A stretch of DNA of 55,714 nt from Iodobacter sp. BJB302 (GCF_002735645.1 NZ_PDZG01000027.1:1-55714); one strand, 5' to 3'; shown: positions 36,901 through 46,046, counted from the stretch's first letter. Numbers and translations: made by a program. The notes: generated by a model not told the origin, from the sequence alone.

Positions 36901-37858
36901 GCCTGCGGTCTGCCAGCAGGGCACCTTTATTGCGCCAACGCTGATCGAAATCAATAGCCTGTCTGAGCTGAAGCAAGAAGTCTTCGGCCCGGTACTGCAT
37001 GTGATTCGCTATCGCCGTGAAGCGCTGGATCAGCTGATTGATGATATCAATGGCACCGGCTTTGGCCTGACTTTTGGTGTGCATACCCGTATCGACGAAA
37101 CCATCGCCCATGTGGTGGAAAAAGTGCAGGCGGGGAATATCTATGTAAACCGCAATGTGATCGGTGCCGTGGTTGGGGTGCAACCTTTTGGTGGTGAAGG
37201 TTTATCCGGGACAGGCCCTAAGGCCGGTGGCCCGCTGTATCTGCCACGCCTTCTTTCCCGCCGCCCGGCGCAAACCCTGCCAGGGGATCAGGCGGCGCTT
37301 GCTCCGCTGCTGGCTTATCACGATTATTTGCAATCTCGTCAGGAAGACGATGCAGCTGCACGTTGCAGCCGCTATCTGGCCGGATCTGGCTTAGGTGCAA
37401 ATATCGATTTGCCAGGTCCTACCGGCGAGCGCAACCGTTACCTGCTGCATCCGCGTGGCCCGGTGCTGTGTATTGCCGCAACTGAGCTTGGCGCAAAAGC
37501 GCAATTTGCTGCGGCTTTAGCAAGTGGTAATCCTGCCGTGTTTATTGCGCATCCTGCGGTAAAAACGATGGTTGAAGGCCTGCCCAAAGCGTTGTCTGGC
37601 GGCGTCTTCATGAAGGCTTCGATTGCCGAAGTGGGCGTGGTTGGAGCCGTCTTGTTTGAAGGCGACAGTGATGCGCTTGCTGAGGTCAACCGCCAGGTTG
37701 CAGAAATCGCCGGGCCTATCCTGCAAGTACAAGGCTTATCCAGCGAAGCCCTTGCTGCTGGCGAAGACTTCGATCTGGCCCGTCTTCTGGCTGAGCGCTC
37801 TATCAGTGTAAATACCGCAGCCGCAGGCGGTAATGCCAGTTTGATGAGTATTAGTTAA
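33965..37858 (+). CDS. putA: Trifunctional PutA: repressor / proline dehydrogenase / P5C dehydrogenase
   Basis: 1297-residue enzyme that oxidises proline to glutamate and, when proline is scarce, represses its own gene. Order: ribbon-helix-helix DNA-binding domain (about 4-50, TTLGIKVDDDLRARIKTAA), helical arm, FAD proline dehydrogenase barrel (about 190-570; LMIRLVKGAYWDSEIKRAQ), L-glutamate-semialdehyde dehydrogenase (about 650-1110; catalytic Glu in AETGGQN near 876 and Cys in SAGQRCSALR near 909), and a C-terminal ALDH-superfamily-like flap domain. E. coli PutA is 1320 residues, so it is full length. ATG 33965 or 33974 (MASTTLG) may be used. Operators GTTGCA stand upstream. No putP is adjacent. 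Divergent from a chemoreceptor gene. Confidence 0.97.
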   Translation: MRKMASTTLGIKVDDDLRARIKTAAQQLDRTPHWLIKQSIFAYLQQVEQGARPLELAQDGEALPVLDDAEGVESNLPFLELAQSIAVQSVLRSAITSAYRRPEAECLPVLVEQAKMPTEQMAGQTQALAHKLVAALRAKRTGGGVEGLIHEFSLSSQEGVALMCLAEALLRIPDRATRDVLIRDKVSKGDWHAHLGQSPSLFVNAASWGLMLTGKLVATNSEAGLSAALTRMIGKGGEPLIRKGVDMAMRLMGEQFVTGETIAEALANSRKFEARGFRYSYDMLGEAATTAEDAKRYYAAYEQAIHAIGKASAGRGIYEGPGISIKLSALHPRYSRAQQDRVTAELLPSVIALARLARSYDIGLNIDAEEADRLEISLDLLEAMCFDEKLTGWNGIGFVIQAYQKRAPHVIDYVIDLARRSGHRLMIRLVKGAYWDSEIKRAQLDGLEDYPVYTRKVYTDVAYLACAKKLLATPDAVYPQFATHNAQTLSAIYHLAGQNYYPGQYEFQCLHGMGEPLYEEVTAREKLGRPCRVYAPVGSHETLLAYLVRRLLENGANSSFVNRIADENVAIEELIVDPIAQALAVVPHFAPHDKIPLPRLLFGANRLNSSGLDLSNEHRLASLSAALLAGANTEWLAAPMLGMTGELDASRKQAVKNPADHQDVVGHVIEADVAEVAEAFMHAANIGPIWQATAVAERAACLNRAAQLLESGMQPLLGLIVREAGKSLPNAIAEVREAVDFLRYYAVQIEQDFANDSHRPLGPVVCISPWNFPLAIFIGQVAAALAAGNPVLAKPAEQTPLIAAEAVRILRAAGVPAGAVQLLPGRGETVGSALINDARCSGVMFTGSTQVARLIASNLAKRLDKDGRTIPLIAETGGQNCMIVDSSALAEQVVGDVLMSAFDSAGQRCSALRVLCLQEEAADHILHMLKGAMQELNIGKPDSLSVDVGPVIDLEAQQNIASHIAAFKSRGAEVSELPLPAVCQQGTFIAPTLIEINSLSELKQEVFGPVLHVIRYRREALDQLIDDINGTGFGLTFGVHTRIDETIAHVVEKVQAGNIYVNRNVIGAVVGVQPFGGEGLSGTGPKAGGPLYLPRLLSRRPAQTLPGDQAALAPLLAYHDYLQSRQEDDAAARCSRYLAGSGLGANIDLPGPTGERNRYLLHPRGPVLCIAATELGAKAQFAAALASGNPAVFIAHPAVKTMVEGLPKALSGGVFMKASIAEVGVVGAVLFEGDSDALAEVNRQVAEIAGPILQVQGLSSEALAAGEDFDLARLLAERSISVNTAAAGGNASLMSIS

Positions 37859-38280
37859 GGGGGAGTTGTGTGTATTAAGTAGTTTGCTTCAGCAAACAAT
37901 GAAAAAACGTAATGACCACACTCATGGCACAGGGCTTTTACCCCCCTGAAAACACGCTTCGCTCCGAACAAGGGGGGCGTCGTCAATTCGTGTTTGAACG
38001 AAGCGAGTTGACACAACGCCACTGTCCGCAGCGAGGAGATTTCGTGTTTTGAGGCTGTGGCTTGGCTTCGTTTCTTGGCCGCGCAAGAAAGGAAGGTCCA
38101 GCGGGAATCCCGCAGCAAAATCAATGTGCCGAAGGCACTAAAAAGGTCTTTTTGATTTCGGTTAGCATGTATGGGGTGAAGCTCCCGGGCTTCATTCCAT
38201 ACATTTTTGCAATTGAATTTAGTAAGCTTCGCATCATTTAAGCGCATAATAAACCCATCTGCCTGATCTGCCGGTGATCT
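37859..38280. repeat. 422-bp intergenic region with repeat-like content
   Basis: No supported gene. A minus-strand open frame covers most of it, but its composition, lack of ribosome site and overlap with a dispersed repeat argue against coding. The copy at 38121-38145 matches 16490-16514 at 24 of 25 bases, with the GTGCCGAAGGCAC hairpin. Other structure includes GTTTGCTTCAGCAAAC (37885-37900), a perfect dyad. It looks like a mosaic of short repeats. Confidence 0.6.
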
Positions 38281-38916
38281 ATGACTTTCCTCCTTTCCCT
38301 GCTTGAAACCCGTATTCTGGGTGTGTTAATCGAAAAGCAAATTACTGTTCCTGATACCTATCCTTTATCTTTAAATTCCCTTGTTTCAGGTTGTAATCAG
38401 AAATCCAGCCGTGATCCTGTCATGTCAATTAATGACACCGAAGCGGATGAGGCGTTGGTGCACTTAAAAGAGCTGAAACTGGTTGAGTCTTCGCACTTGG
38501 GCGGGCGTATTGCGCGTTATTCGCAGTGCTTTGCCGCCGTGTTTCAAGTGCCCTCGCAATCGGTAGCCATTTTAACGGTGCTGATGTTGCGTGGCCCGCA
38601 AACAGCAGGCGAGCTGCGTCTGGCGTGTGAGCGTTTGCATAAGTTTTCGGATATTTCAGCGGTAGAAGCTTTTTTAGAAGAGCTTGCATCCCGTAGCAGC
38701 GGGGCTTTAGTCGTAAAACTGCCTCGCCAGCCAGGGGCAAGAGAGTGCCGCTGGGCGCATTTATTATCCGGCGAGCCGGTGATCATTGAGGCTGCGCCAA
38801 GTGCCAAAGGCAGTGCCGATTCAGCCTTGCAGGCTAAAGTGGATCTTTTAGAAATCGAACTCTTTGAATTAAAAGAAAAAGTGGCCAGAATTTGCGCTGA
38901 ATTAGGCGTGGAATAA
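38281..38916 (+). CDS. YceH/UPF0502 (DUF480) family protein
   Basis: 211-residue protein with two winged-helix domains (LLSLLETRILGVLIEKQ, TVPDTYPLSLNSLVSGCNQK; then VAILTVLMLRGPQTAGELR) and a C-terminal coiled coil (about 180-210: LLEIELFELKEKVARICAEL). The YceH family is widespread and its function is not known; a DNA-binding role is only suggested by the fold. Length and motifs are complete. Confidence 0.92.
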   Translation: MTFLLSLLETRILGVLIEKQITVPDTYPLSLNSLVSGCNQKSSRDPVMSINDTEADEALVHLKELKLVESSHLGGRIARYSQCFAAVFQVPSQSVAILTVLMLRGPQTAGELRLACERLHKFSDISAVEAFLEELASRSSGALVVKLPRQPGARECRWAHLLSGEPVIIEAAPSAKGSADSALQAKVDLLEIELFELKEKVARICAELGVE

Positions 38917-39134
38917 CAGGCGTTGCTGATGTTTGACTGGCAATTGCGATCAGCCTTTAATCAAACGTCAGGCCCATGCTGGCTTGCCATGCGGCAAAGA
39001 ATGCCGCCTGGCAGGGGTATTAAAGTCTTCTTATATGCTGCCGATGATCTGGCTATGCGGCTTGCAAGCTTTCGGAACTTTGGCACGATGCTTGCATAGT
39101 CTTTTGATAACGCTTGATCATCAGGATGTTTATC

Positions 39135-39332
39135 ATGAGCACTTTTGTTATCCACCCTATCTGGCCGGTCAGTGAACCCGAAGCAATGGAATACGGCCTT
39201 TTCCGTGTGACCCGCCATGGCGAGCTGGAGCTGCTTCGCAGTGCCTGTCTGGAAAGTCTGACCGATGTGCATCACAAGATGCTGCATTTGGCTGAGCATG
39301 CTAAAAACCCCAGGCAGTGCAGGGCGGATTGA
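39135..39332 (+). CDS. Small hypothetical protein
   Basis: 65 residues from ATG 39135 (MSTFVIHPIWPVSEPEAMEY), with AGGATG 8 nt upstream. It has a mixed-charge, helical C-terminal half (HHKMLHLAEHAKNPRQC). I do not recognise a family. The ribosome site, codon use like its neighbours and placement in an otherwise empty gap support a real gene. A start at 39114 is also in frame but has no ribosome site. Confidence 0.5.
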   Translation: MSTFVIHPIWPVSEPEAMEYGLFRVTRHGELELLRSACLESLTDVHHKMLHLAEHAKNPRQCRAD

Positions 39333-39386
39333 GCTTTCACATTTAGGGTAAGATGCGGGCTTATTTTATTTTTCTCGTGATCCGCT

Positions 39387-39932
39387 ATGGCCCTGAAGGC
39401 AACTATTTTTAAATCTGATCTGCAAATTGCAGATATGGATCGTCATTACTACGCTACCCATTCTTTAGTGATTGCCCGTCATCCTTCTGAAAATGATGAA
39501 CGCATGATGGTGCGTCTTTTAGCCTTTGCTTTGCATGCCAGCGAAACGCTTGCGTTTACTAAAGGCTTAAGCGATACCGATGAGCCGGATATCTGGCAAA
39601 AAGATTTTACTGGTGCAATTGAATTGTGGATTGAATTAGGCCAGCCGGATGAAAAGCGAATTCGCCAAGCCTGTGGTAAAGCGCAAAAAGTAGCGGTGTT
39701 TACTTATAGCGGCAATAGTGCGGATGTTTGGTGGAAAGGCATCGCCAGCAAATTAGAGCGTTTGGATAATCTGCAAGTGATTAATGTGCCGGTAGAAATG
39801 ACCCAAACATTAGCCACCTTGGCTAATCGCAATATGCAATTGCAATGCACGATTCAGGATGGTCAGGTTTGGCTGGCAGATAACAGCCAGTCAATTGAAA
39901 CACATTTCACTATTTTAAAAGCATTTAAATAA
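39387..39932 (+). CDS. YaeQ family protein
   Basis: 181-residue soluble protein of the YaeQ family (ALKATIFKSDLQIADMDRHYY, HPSENDERMMVRLLAFAL, FTGAIELWIELGQPDEKRIRQA split by strands). The fold resembles PD-(D/E)XK nucleases, and YaeQ was once linked to suppression of rfaH loss in E. coli; its biochemical role is unknown. Complete length. First of a same-strand run with the MazG-like and DUF1415 genes. Confidence 0.92.
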   Translation: MALKATIFKSDLQIADMDRHYYATHSLVIARHPSENDERMMVRLLAFALHASETLAFTKGLSDTDEPDIWQKDFTGAIELWIELGQPDEKRIRQACGKAQKVAVFTYSGNSADVWWKGIASKLERLDNLQVINVPVEMTQTLATLANRNMQLQCTIQDGQVWLADNSQSIETHFTILKAFK

Positions 39933-39998
39933 GGCTGGGTGAGGCAGTTTTATACCCACGCGCCATTGATGATCACATCTCAATAAGAGCCGCCATTT

Positions 39999-40307
39999 AT
40001 GGATTTAAACCAGCTTATGCTCGATGTCCGCCAGTTTGCACAAGCGCGCGATTGGGAGCGTTATCACACGCCTAAAAATTTATGCATGGCGATGTCGGTA
40101 GAAATGGCCGAGTTAGTAGAACACTTTCAATGGGCAACACCAGAGGAATCTCAGCAATTAGATGCAGCTAAGCGTGAAGCGGTAGAGCAGGAAATGGCCG
40201 ATGTATTGCTTTATATGATCAGGCTGGCCGATGTGCTGAATGTAGATTTAGAACGCGCCATTCGGGCAAAAATGGTTTTAAATGCCGTTAAATATCCACC
40301 TTTGTAA
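39999..40307 (+). CDS. MazG-like nucleotide pyrophosphohydrolase
   Basis: 102-residue all-alpha NTP pyrophosphatase. The metal-binding EXXE..EXXD pattern is visible as SVEMAELVEHFQW and EQEMADVLLYMIRLAD. Such small MazG-related enzymes (dCTPase/iMazG type) clear non-canonical dNTPs. KNLCMAMSVEMAEL and RAIRAKMVLNAVKYP match the family. The gene is 2 nt ahead of the DUF1415 gene, so the two are co-transcribed. Confidence 0.9.
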   Translation: MDLNQLMLDVRQFAQARDWERYHTPKNLCMAMSVEMAELVEHFQWATPEESQQLDAAKREAVEQEMADVLLYMIRLADVLNVDLERAIRAKMVLNAVKYPPL

Positions 40308-40309
40308 AT

Positions 40310-40855
40310 ATGATGAATCTATCCAACGATCAAATTATTCAGGATACCGAGCGCTGGCTGGAAAAAGCCGTGATTGGTTTAAATCTTTGCCCCTTTGCTA
40401 AAGCGGTGCATGTTAAAAAGCAGCTTCGCTATGCAGTAAGTGATGCTCGTAATATTGATGTGCTGATTGAGACATTAATTAAAGAGCTGGAGCTGCTGGC
40501 AGAAACAGATCCGGCAAAAATTGAAATGACGCTGCTGATTCATCCCTATGTACTGGGGGATTTTCTGGCTTATAACGATTTTCTTGAAATTGCAGATTCA
40601 GTGCTTGAAGAGTTAAATCTGGATGGCATTTTTCAAATCGCCAGTTTTCATCCGCAGTACCAGTTTGAAGGTAGCCAGCCGGATGATATCGCCAATTACA
40701 CTAATCGCAGTCCCTATCCTACTTTGCACTTACTGCGTGAAGACAGTATCTCTAAGGCGGTTGAGGCTTTTCCAGATGCGGATGTTATTGTTGATCGTAA
40801 TATTGCCACTCTGCGCAGCATGGGGCATGAGGGTTGGAAAAAGCTCTGGATGTAG
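40310..40855 (+). CDS. DUF1415 family protein
   Basis: 181-residue protein of DUF1415 (ERWLEKAVIGLNLCPFAKAV, LLIHPYVLGDFLAYNDFLE, FQIASFHPQYQFEGSQPDD, NRSPYPTLHLLREDSI). Function unknown. The Cys-Pro-Phe and the HPQYQF segment are conserved in family members. Starts 2 nt after the MazG-like gene; ATG at 40310 or the adjacent one at 40313 could serve. Confidence 0.92.
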   Translation: MMNLSNDQIIQDTERWLEKAVIGLNLCPFAKAVHVKKQLRYAVSDARNIDVLIETLIKELELLAETDPAKIEMTLLIHPYVLGDFLAYNDFLEIADSVLEELNLDGIFQIASFHPQYQFEGSQPDDIANYTNRSPYPTLHLLREDSISKAVEAFPDADVIVDRNIATLRSMGHEGWKKLWM

Positions 40856-40960
40856 GGGCTGAGGCAGATATGGAGCAAATACGCAGCATTTACATTAAAG
40901 ATTAAATGAACTTTGGCGCTGTGGGTCATCCTAATAAGGATTGATTGCCAAGGATGATTT

Positions 40961-41449
40961 ATGCTGCCCCGTTTTGCCATTTTGATCGTGGCCATTTTAC
41001 TGAGTGCTTGCCAGGAAAAAAGTACGCCGCCTGCAAAAGCGCTTGCTAGGAACGAAGCCAGTACGCCTGATCTGTTTTTTAAGAAAAATCAGGCAGAGTG
41101 GGACAGCCTTTTGCAGTTTATCGGCCAGAATCCGCAGGATATCAATTTGTGGGAAAGACCGCCTCTGAAGCACGCGCTGCGCCTCTTGCTTGGCCCGCAG
41201 CTCAATGTGTTTAAACAATATATGGAAAAATGCAGCCCTGTATTGCAGGATAAAGTGCTTTATATCACGGGCAGTATGCAGGATGAAAGCAAGGGGCAGG
41301 CCTATCTGTTGATTGATATTGAAAACAGAAAGCTGGAAGTGGAGCTGATTAGCAATGGAAAACTGGAGGTTCTTTCAACACCGGGTGAGGCTATCCGGTT
41401 GCCGGATGATTTAAAGCCGCTGACAGATAATCTAAGTATTCAAATGTAA
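40961..41449 (+). CDS. Predicted lipoprotein, unknown function
   Basis: 162 residues with a lipoprotein signal (MLPRFAILIVAILLSAC; lipobox LSAC, Cys17), so the mature protein should be membrane-anchored. After a disordered Lys/Pro/Ala stretch, the domain (about 45-160) has FIGQNPQDINLWERPPLK and KVLYITGSMQDESKGQAYLL. I do not recognise the family; similar small lipoproteins with an inhibitor-like fold exist. It is 105 nt after the DUF1415 gene. Confidence 0.8.
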   Translation: MLPRFAILIVAILLSACQEKSTPPAKALARNEASTPDLFFKKNQAEWDSLLQFIGQNPQDINLWERPPLKHALRLLLGPQLNVFKQYMEKCSPVLQDKVLYITGSMQDESKGQAYLLIDIENRKLEVELISNGKLEVLSTPGEAIRLPDDLKPLTDNLSIQM

Positions 41450-41544
41450 GTTTGCTTAAAGGTAGTAAGCGATAACGGCCGCAGCGTTTATGTTTTCTGA
41501 TCTCTGTGTCGCGGCCTCTGTACCGGGTAAATTTTGCATAAGCA

Positions 41545-41572
41545 TTTACTCCTGTCAGATGACAGGTATAAT
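41545..41572 (+). promoter_or_regulatory. tRNA-Arg promoter with a palindromic spacer
   Basis: -35 TTTACT (41545-41550), then CCTGTCAGATGACAGG (41551-41566, perfect 7-bp arms) filling the whole 16-nt spacer, then TATAAT (41567-41572). A GC-rich discriminator ACGCCCGC follows, as in stringently controlled stable-RNA promoters. Confidence 0.7.
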
Positions 41573-41593
41573 ACGCCCGCTGCAGCAATCATG

Positions 41594-41668
41594 GTCCTCG
41601 TAGTACAACGGATAGTACAAGTGCCTCCTAAGCGCTAGATACAGGTTCGATTCCTGTCGGGGATACCA
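41594..41668 (+). tRNA. tRNA-Arg (CCT)
   Basis: 75 nt including CCA. Anticodon stem AGTGC / GCGCT encloses loop CTCCTAA, anticodon CCT (reads AGG). T-arm ACAGG TTCGATT CCTGT is canonical. The acceptor arm GTCCTCG / CGGGGAT has G-T as first pair, slightly unusual. Confidence 0.93.
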
Positions 41669-41681
41669 GCGCAAACACATC

Positions 41682-41705
41682 AACCCGCTTTACGCGGGTT
41701 TTTTT
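41682..41705 (+). terminator. Terminator of tRNA-Arg
   Basis: AACCCGC / GCGGGTT stem, 5-nt loop, and a T-run to 41705, 13 nt after the tRNA. Confidence 0.88.
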
Positions 41706-41774
41706 GTGGGCGGCGTTTGGGCTATGCCTTGCCGCCATCAACAGCCTCGTTAAGGGCTGCTGATGGCTCAGGGC

Positions 41775-43661
41775 TTAAAGCTTGAAGCGGCCAAACTGCT
41801 CGGTCAGGTAGGCGGCCAGCTCGTTTAAATCATGCACGGTTTTGGTGGCTTGCTGCAGATTAGAATCAGACTGCTGCATTTGATTGGTGATATTTTCTGC
41901 GCTTTGCGCCATGGCGGTGGTGGCGTTTTGTTGCTCCAGCGTAGCGTGGGCAATTTCACCAATCTTGGCCATCACTTCATCCATGTTTTCGCGAATCGTG
42001 CCAATTTTGGCTGCGGCTTCTTCGGACAAGTTCACGCCGCTTTGCACTGCGGTAATGGTGGTTTGCATATTATTAACTGCAATGCCTGTCTCACCCCGAA
42101 TTCCGTCAATCATGCCGGTAATTTCAATGGTGGCCGAAGAGGTGCGTTCCGCGAGTTTTCGTACTTCATCTGCCACAACCGCAAAGCCGCGTCCTTGCTC
42201 GCCAGCCCTTGCTGCTTCGATTGCCGCATTAAGAGCAAGCAAATTGGTTTGGTCGGCAATTTCTTTAATGACCCGAATAATGCCGCTGATATCCTGAGCT
42301 CTTTGATTAAGCCTGTCGAGCAGGCTGGATAAATCACCAACTTCTCTGGCCGATTTGCCTACTTCATTTGCGACTTCTTTTACTGTAGAGGCCGATTGCC
42401 CTGATAAAGCACCAGTACTGGTGACCAATTGATTGGCATCTCTGGAATTGTCTGCAATATGCGAAATGCTGACGGTGATTTCTTCAATTGTTGCGGCGTT
42501 GGAGGCCGACAAATCGGAAAGCCTCTGTGAGTCATTTGCCAGATCATTCAATACCGAATTAATAGAACCAATACCCGTGGTTAAATTAACTGTTTCCTTG
42601 CGAATATCGACAAACATGGTGCGTAATTGTTCGGTAAAGCGATTAAAGGCTTGTGCGGTAGCTGCGATTTCATCGCTGCCTTCAATTTCTATTTTGCTCG
42701 TTAAATCACCTCCGCCCTGGGCAATTTCCTGCATGGCAATGCGGACTTTATCCAGACTCTTGAGCATTTTGCTGATCAGAAAGCCGGCAACAGGGATGAC
42801 AATGATTAAGAGGATGACTAAAGCAGCAATGGCTTGCCACACTAGTTGATTCAGCGGCTCCAGAATGGTGTGTTTATCAATGACAAGGATAAGGTCTATA
42901 TCCGTTCCCTCAACAGGCTGAACAAATACGTATTTATCTTCGCTACCAATGCTGATTTCTGCCAGCTCACGGCTATTGGCAATCGTGGCCATATTGCCAC
43001 TGTTAAGATCACTGGAAATTTCAGTGGTGGGTTTGTTTAGTTTATCTTTGTCTGCATGGGCCAGAATTAGCCCGGTTTTATCAGCAAGCACAGCATAGCC
43101 ATTACCTGTGAGTTTTATATTTAAAACATCTTTTACCACCCCTGCAAGGGATATATCCACTGCAGCAACGCCTTTAAACCCGGCATCGCCTTTTACCGGG
43201 GATGCAAAAGATAAAATAAGCTGTTTGCTTTCTGCATCGATATAAGGCGGGGTGAGAATCGTTTTTCCTGCCGCCATCGCTTGCTTATACCAAGGCCTTG
43301 ATGTCGGATCAAAATCAGCAGGCATATTGACGGCATGGCCGCTGATGAATTTTTTATCTGGAGTGCCGACATAGGCTAAATCAAATTTAGCACTTTTTTC
43401 GGTTTGATATAAAGCCGGCACCGGATCTGTGGCTTTTGATAGTGCATCTGCGAGGCCTGAAACTATATTTTGTTTTTCTTCTACCCAATTACGCAGCACG
43501 ACATTATAGCCTGTGCTAATCCCGATTATTTCATTATGCAAACTGACATTAATCATTTCGTGCCGCATTTTCAAATAGCTGCCATACGTAAGTATGGTGC
43601 CAGAAATAAGCGTGAGTAGCGAAATAAATGCGATCAGTTTTACTTTAAGCGATTGGTTCAT
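41775..43661 (-). CDS. Methyl-accepting chemotaxis protein, dCache_1 type
   Basis: 628-residue transmembrane chemoreceptor. TM1 about 9-29, a periplasmic double Cache ([74 protein letters not shown]), TM2 about 275-298, HAMP, and hairpin tip [20 protein letters not shown] and [20 protein letters not shown]. The SRPWYKQA and PYID wording is shared with amino-acid-sensing dCache receptors, so amino-acid taxis is a fair guess. C-terminus FGRFKL without docking pentapeptide. Confidence 0.95.
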   Translation of the reverse strand: MNQSLKVKLIAFISLLTLISGTILTYGSYLKMRHEMINVSLHNEIIGISTGYNVVLRNWVEEKQNIVSGLADALSKATDPVPALYQTEKSAKFDLAYVGTPDKKFISGHAVNMPADFDPTSRPWYKQAMAAGKTILTPPYIDAESKQLILSFASPVKGDAGFKGVAAVDISLAGVVKDVLNIKLTGNGYAVLADKTGLILAHADKDKLNKPTTEISSDLNSGNMATIANSRELAEISIGSEDKYVFVQPVEGTDIDLILVIDKHTILEPLNQLVWQAIAALVILLIIVIPVAGFLISKMLKSLDKVRIAMQEIAQGGGDLTSKIEIEGSDEIAATAQAFNRFTEQLRTMFVDIRKETVNLTTGIGSINSVLNDLANDSQRLSDLSASNAATIEEITVSISHIADNSRDANQLVTSTGALSGQSASTVKEVANEVGKSAREVGDLSSLLDRLNQRAQDISGIIRVIKEIADQTNLLALNAAIEAARAGEQGRGFAVVADEVRKLAERTSSATIEITGMIDGIRGETGIAVNNMQTTITAVQSGVNLSEEAAAKIGTIRENMDEVMAKIGEIAHATLEQQNATTAMAQSAENITNQMQQSDSNLQQATKTVHDLNELAAYLTEQFGRFKL

Positions 43662-43844
43662 GATCGGGCTCTTTTATGCAAATAACATGATTTATACAGA
43701 AATAGCAAAAGGCGACAGCGATTGAATTGCGTCCCATCCTGATCCGCAATAAAAAAGCAAGCCCTGCTTTAGGTATTTACATGGTAAGTATTGCATATAA
43801 AAGAGTAAGTGCCAGGATTAATTAGTCTTTGCTGATCTAAGGTA

Positions 43845-46046
43845 TTACCCGCGTATAACGCGAATCACTTCATTCACATCTTGCAATTTAATTAAGATTC
43901 TTTGTAATTGTTCTGCATCCCGGATTTCCAAAGTAAATCTCATTAATACCCGCTGATCTTTGTTTTGCGTATTCACGGCAGTCACATTGATTCGCTCTCT
44001 TGCCATGATGTCGCTTAAATCGCGCAGTAAAGTTCCGCGGTTATGCGCTTCAACTAATAAATCTGTGGCAAATACATGGCCGCGCTGTATTCCCCAGTCA
44101 GCATTAATTAAACGCTCTGGCGCGGCGCTGGCCAGGCGTTTTAATGTGCTGCAATCACTACGGTGAATAGAGATGCCCCGGCCTTTAGTTACAAAACCCA
44201 TGACATGATCAGGCGGCACGGGTTTGCAGCATTTGGCCAGCAGGGTCATTAGCTTATCTACGCCCTCAATCAGAATGCCCTCGCCATTGCCATTTGCTCT
44301 TGCTGCTTTGATAAAGTCGTTAGGCTGCTCAGAGATGGGCTCGATGGGGGCAAGGCTTTCTCTGAAGGCCTGATTAAGCTCACGCTGAGAAATCTCGCCT
44401 TGGCCAAGCGCCGCAAACAGCTCTTCGATATGCTTGCAGCCTAATTTAACGGCGATATTGTCCTGATTGGCATCTCTGGCTGCGCAGCGTGCGGCTTCTT
44501 TATCGTAAATTGAGCGGCCTGCTTCAATGGCGATATCCTGGTGCTGCTGGCGTATCCAGTGGCGAATTTTGCTGGCGGCACGGTGGCTCTTTACATAGCC
44601 TTGATGCAGCCAGTCAAGGCTTGGGCCGCCTTCTTTGGCTGATAGTATTTCTACCCGCTGGCCGTTCTCCAGTGCGGTGTAAAGCGGCACAATCTGGCCG
44701 TTTACTTTTGCACCACGGCAGCGATGCCCAAGATCGGTGTGTACGTGGTAGGCAAAATCGACCGGCGTGCTGCCCTTGGGTAGGGTGATCACGCGTCCTG
44801 CCGGGGTGAGTATATAAATAGTGTCGTCAAACAGCTCGGCTTTGAAGGTCTCGGCAAATTGCGTTTCGCTGGCCATATCTTCACGCCAGTCCAGGAGCTG
44901 GCGCAGCCAGGCAATTTTTTCTTCGTAGCGTGCATCGCCCTGGCCGCCTTCTTTATAGCGCCAGTGCGCGGCCACGCCGTATTCGGCGTGTTCGTGCATT
45001 TCTATAGTGCGGATCTGCACTTCAACCGCTTTATCATTTTCACCGATCACAGCGGTGTGCAGGCTGCGATAAAAATTGCCTTTGGGGTGGGCAATATAAT
45101 CGTCAAACTCGCCTGGAATAGGCTGCCAGAGGTTATGCACAATACCAAGCGCGGTATAGCAGTCTTTTAAATCAGGCACCAGAATACGCACGGCGCGGAT
45201 ATCGTAAAGCTCAGAGAAATCGAGCTTCTTTTTCTGCATCTTTTTCCAGATACTGAAAATATGCTTGGGCCGCCCCATCAGATCGGCTTTTACACCCGCG
45301 TTATTCAGCTCAATTCTGAGTGTGCTTAAGACCTCATCAATAAATTTTTCCCGGTCAACCCGGCGCTCATCCAGCAGTTTGGCGATTTTTTTATAGGTAT
45401 CGGGGTGCAAGTAGCGAAAGCCCAGATCTTCCAGCTCCCATTTGATTTGCCATACGCCTAAGCGATTGGCCAAGGGGGCAAACAGATCCAGCGTTTCCTG
45501 GGCAATACGGCGGCGTACATCGTCCGGAGCCTGAGCCAGTTCGTGCATGGTTTGGGTACGCCAGGCCAGCTTGATCAGCACAGCGCGGATGTCTTCCACC
45601 ATGGCGATCAGCATTTTGCGTACGGCCTCAATCTGCTGTGCGGCATCTGCCGCTTTGCCACCGGCAGGATGGGCTAGGCTGCGTAATTGGCTGACCTTAC
45701 TTGCACCATCAAGCAGCCGCGTGACATCAGGGCCAAAGTGGGTATTGATCAGCTCCATAGGCTGATTCAGCTGGGTAGGCAGGGCAAATAAAAGGGTGGC
45801 GATGACGGAATTGGCATCAAGGCGTAAATCCGCCACGATAGAGGCGCTGGCTACGGCGTGCTGAAAAAGCGAGCTGCCGGTATCGGTATGAATGCGCTGG
45901 CCGTACTGCTCAAAGACCCAGTCCAGTGCTTGTCGTAAGCGTACGATATCTGTTGGCGGGTAGCGCTCTGTTAAGGCACTGAGCCAGCGATCAGGATCTG
46001 CCGCTTCTGCAATAGATTGGGCAAGCGGGCGGGTAACGGCAACCAT
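43845..46046 (-). CDS. relA: RelA-type (p)ppGpp synthetase
   Basis: 733-residue ribosome-associated alarmone synthetase of the stringent response. N-terminal pseudo-hydrolase domain (about 30-200) lacks the HD metal motif of SpoT/Rel. The synthetase domain (about 235-360; RPKHIFSIWKKMQKK, LYDIRAVRILV) contains EFDDYIAHPKGN near residue 313: the acidic ExDD motif marks monofunctional RelA. TGS (DDTIYILTPAGRVITLPKG), helical/zinc-finger (LLAKCCKPVPPDHVMGF) and ACT (LRDLSDIMARERINVTAVN) domains follow. Complete length. Hydrolysis must come from a SpoT elsewhere. Monocistronic. Confidence 0.96.
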   Translation of the reverse strand: MVAVTRPLAQSIAEAADPDRWLSALTERYPPTDIVRLRQALDWVFEQYGQRIHTDTGSSLFQHAVASASIVADLRLDANSVIATLLFALPTQLNQPMELINTHFGPDVTRLLDGASKVSQLRSLAHPAGGKAADAAQQIEAVRKMLIAMVEDIRAVLIKLAWRTQTMHELAQAPDDVRRRIAQETLDLFAPLANRLGVWQIKWELEDLGFRYLHPDTYKKIAKLLDERRVDREKFIDEVLSTLRIELNNAGVKADLMGRPKHIFSIWKKMQKKKLDFSELYDIRAVRILVPDLKDCYTALGIVHNLWQPIPGEFDDYIAHPKGNFYRSLHTAVIGENDKAVEVQIRTIEMHEHAEYGVAAHWRYKEGGQGDARYEEKIAWLRQLLDWREDMASETQFAETFKAELFDDTIYILTPAGRVITLPKGSTPVDFAYHVHTDLGHRCRGAKVNGQIVPLYTALENGQRVEILSAKEGGPSLDWLHQGYVKSHRAASKIRHWIRQQHQDIAIEAGRSIYDKEAARCAARDANQDNIAVKLGCKHIEELFAALGQGEISQRELNQAFRESLAPIEPISEQPNDFIKAARANGNGEGILIEGVDKLMTLLAKCCKPVPPDHVMGFVTKGRGISIHRSDCSTLKRLASAAPERLINADWGIQRGHVFATDLLVEAHNRGTLLRDLSDIMARERINVTAVNTQNKDQRVLMRFTLEIRDAEQLQRILIKLQDVNEVIRVIRG

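Noticed and set aside
37855-38247. 130-residue minus-strand open frame downstream of putA
   Set aside because: No ribosome site, no recognisable family, and it runs through the dispersed hairpin repeat; treated as repeat-region noise.
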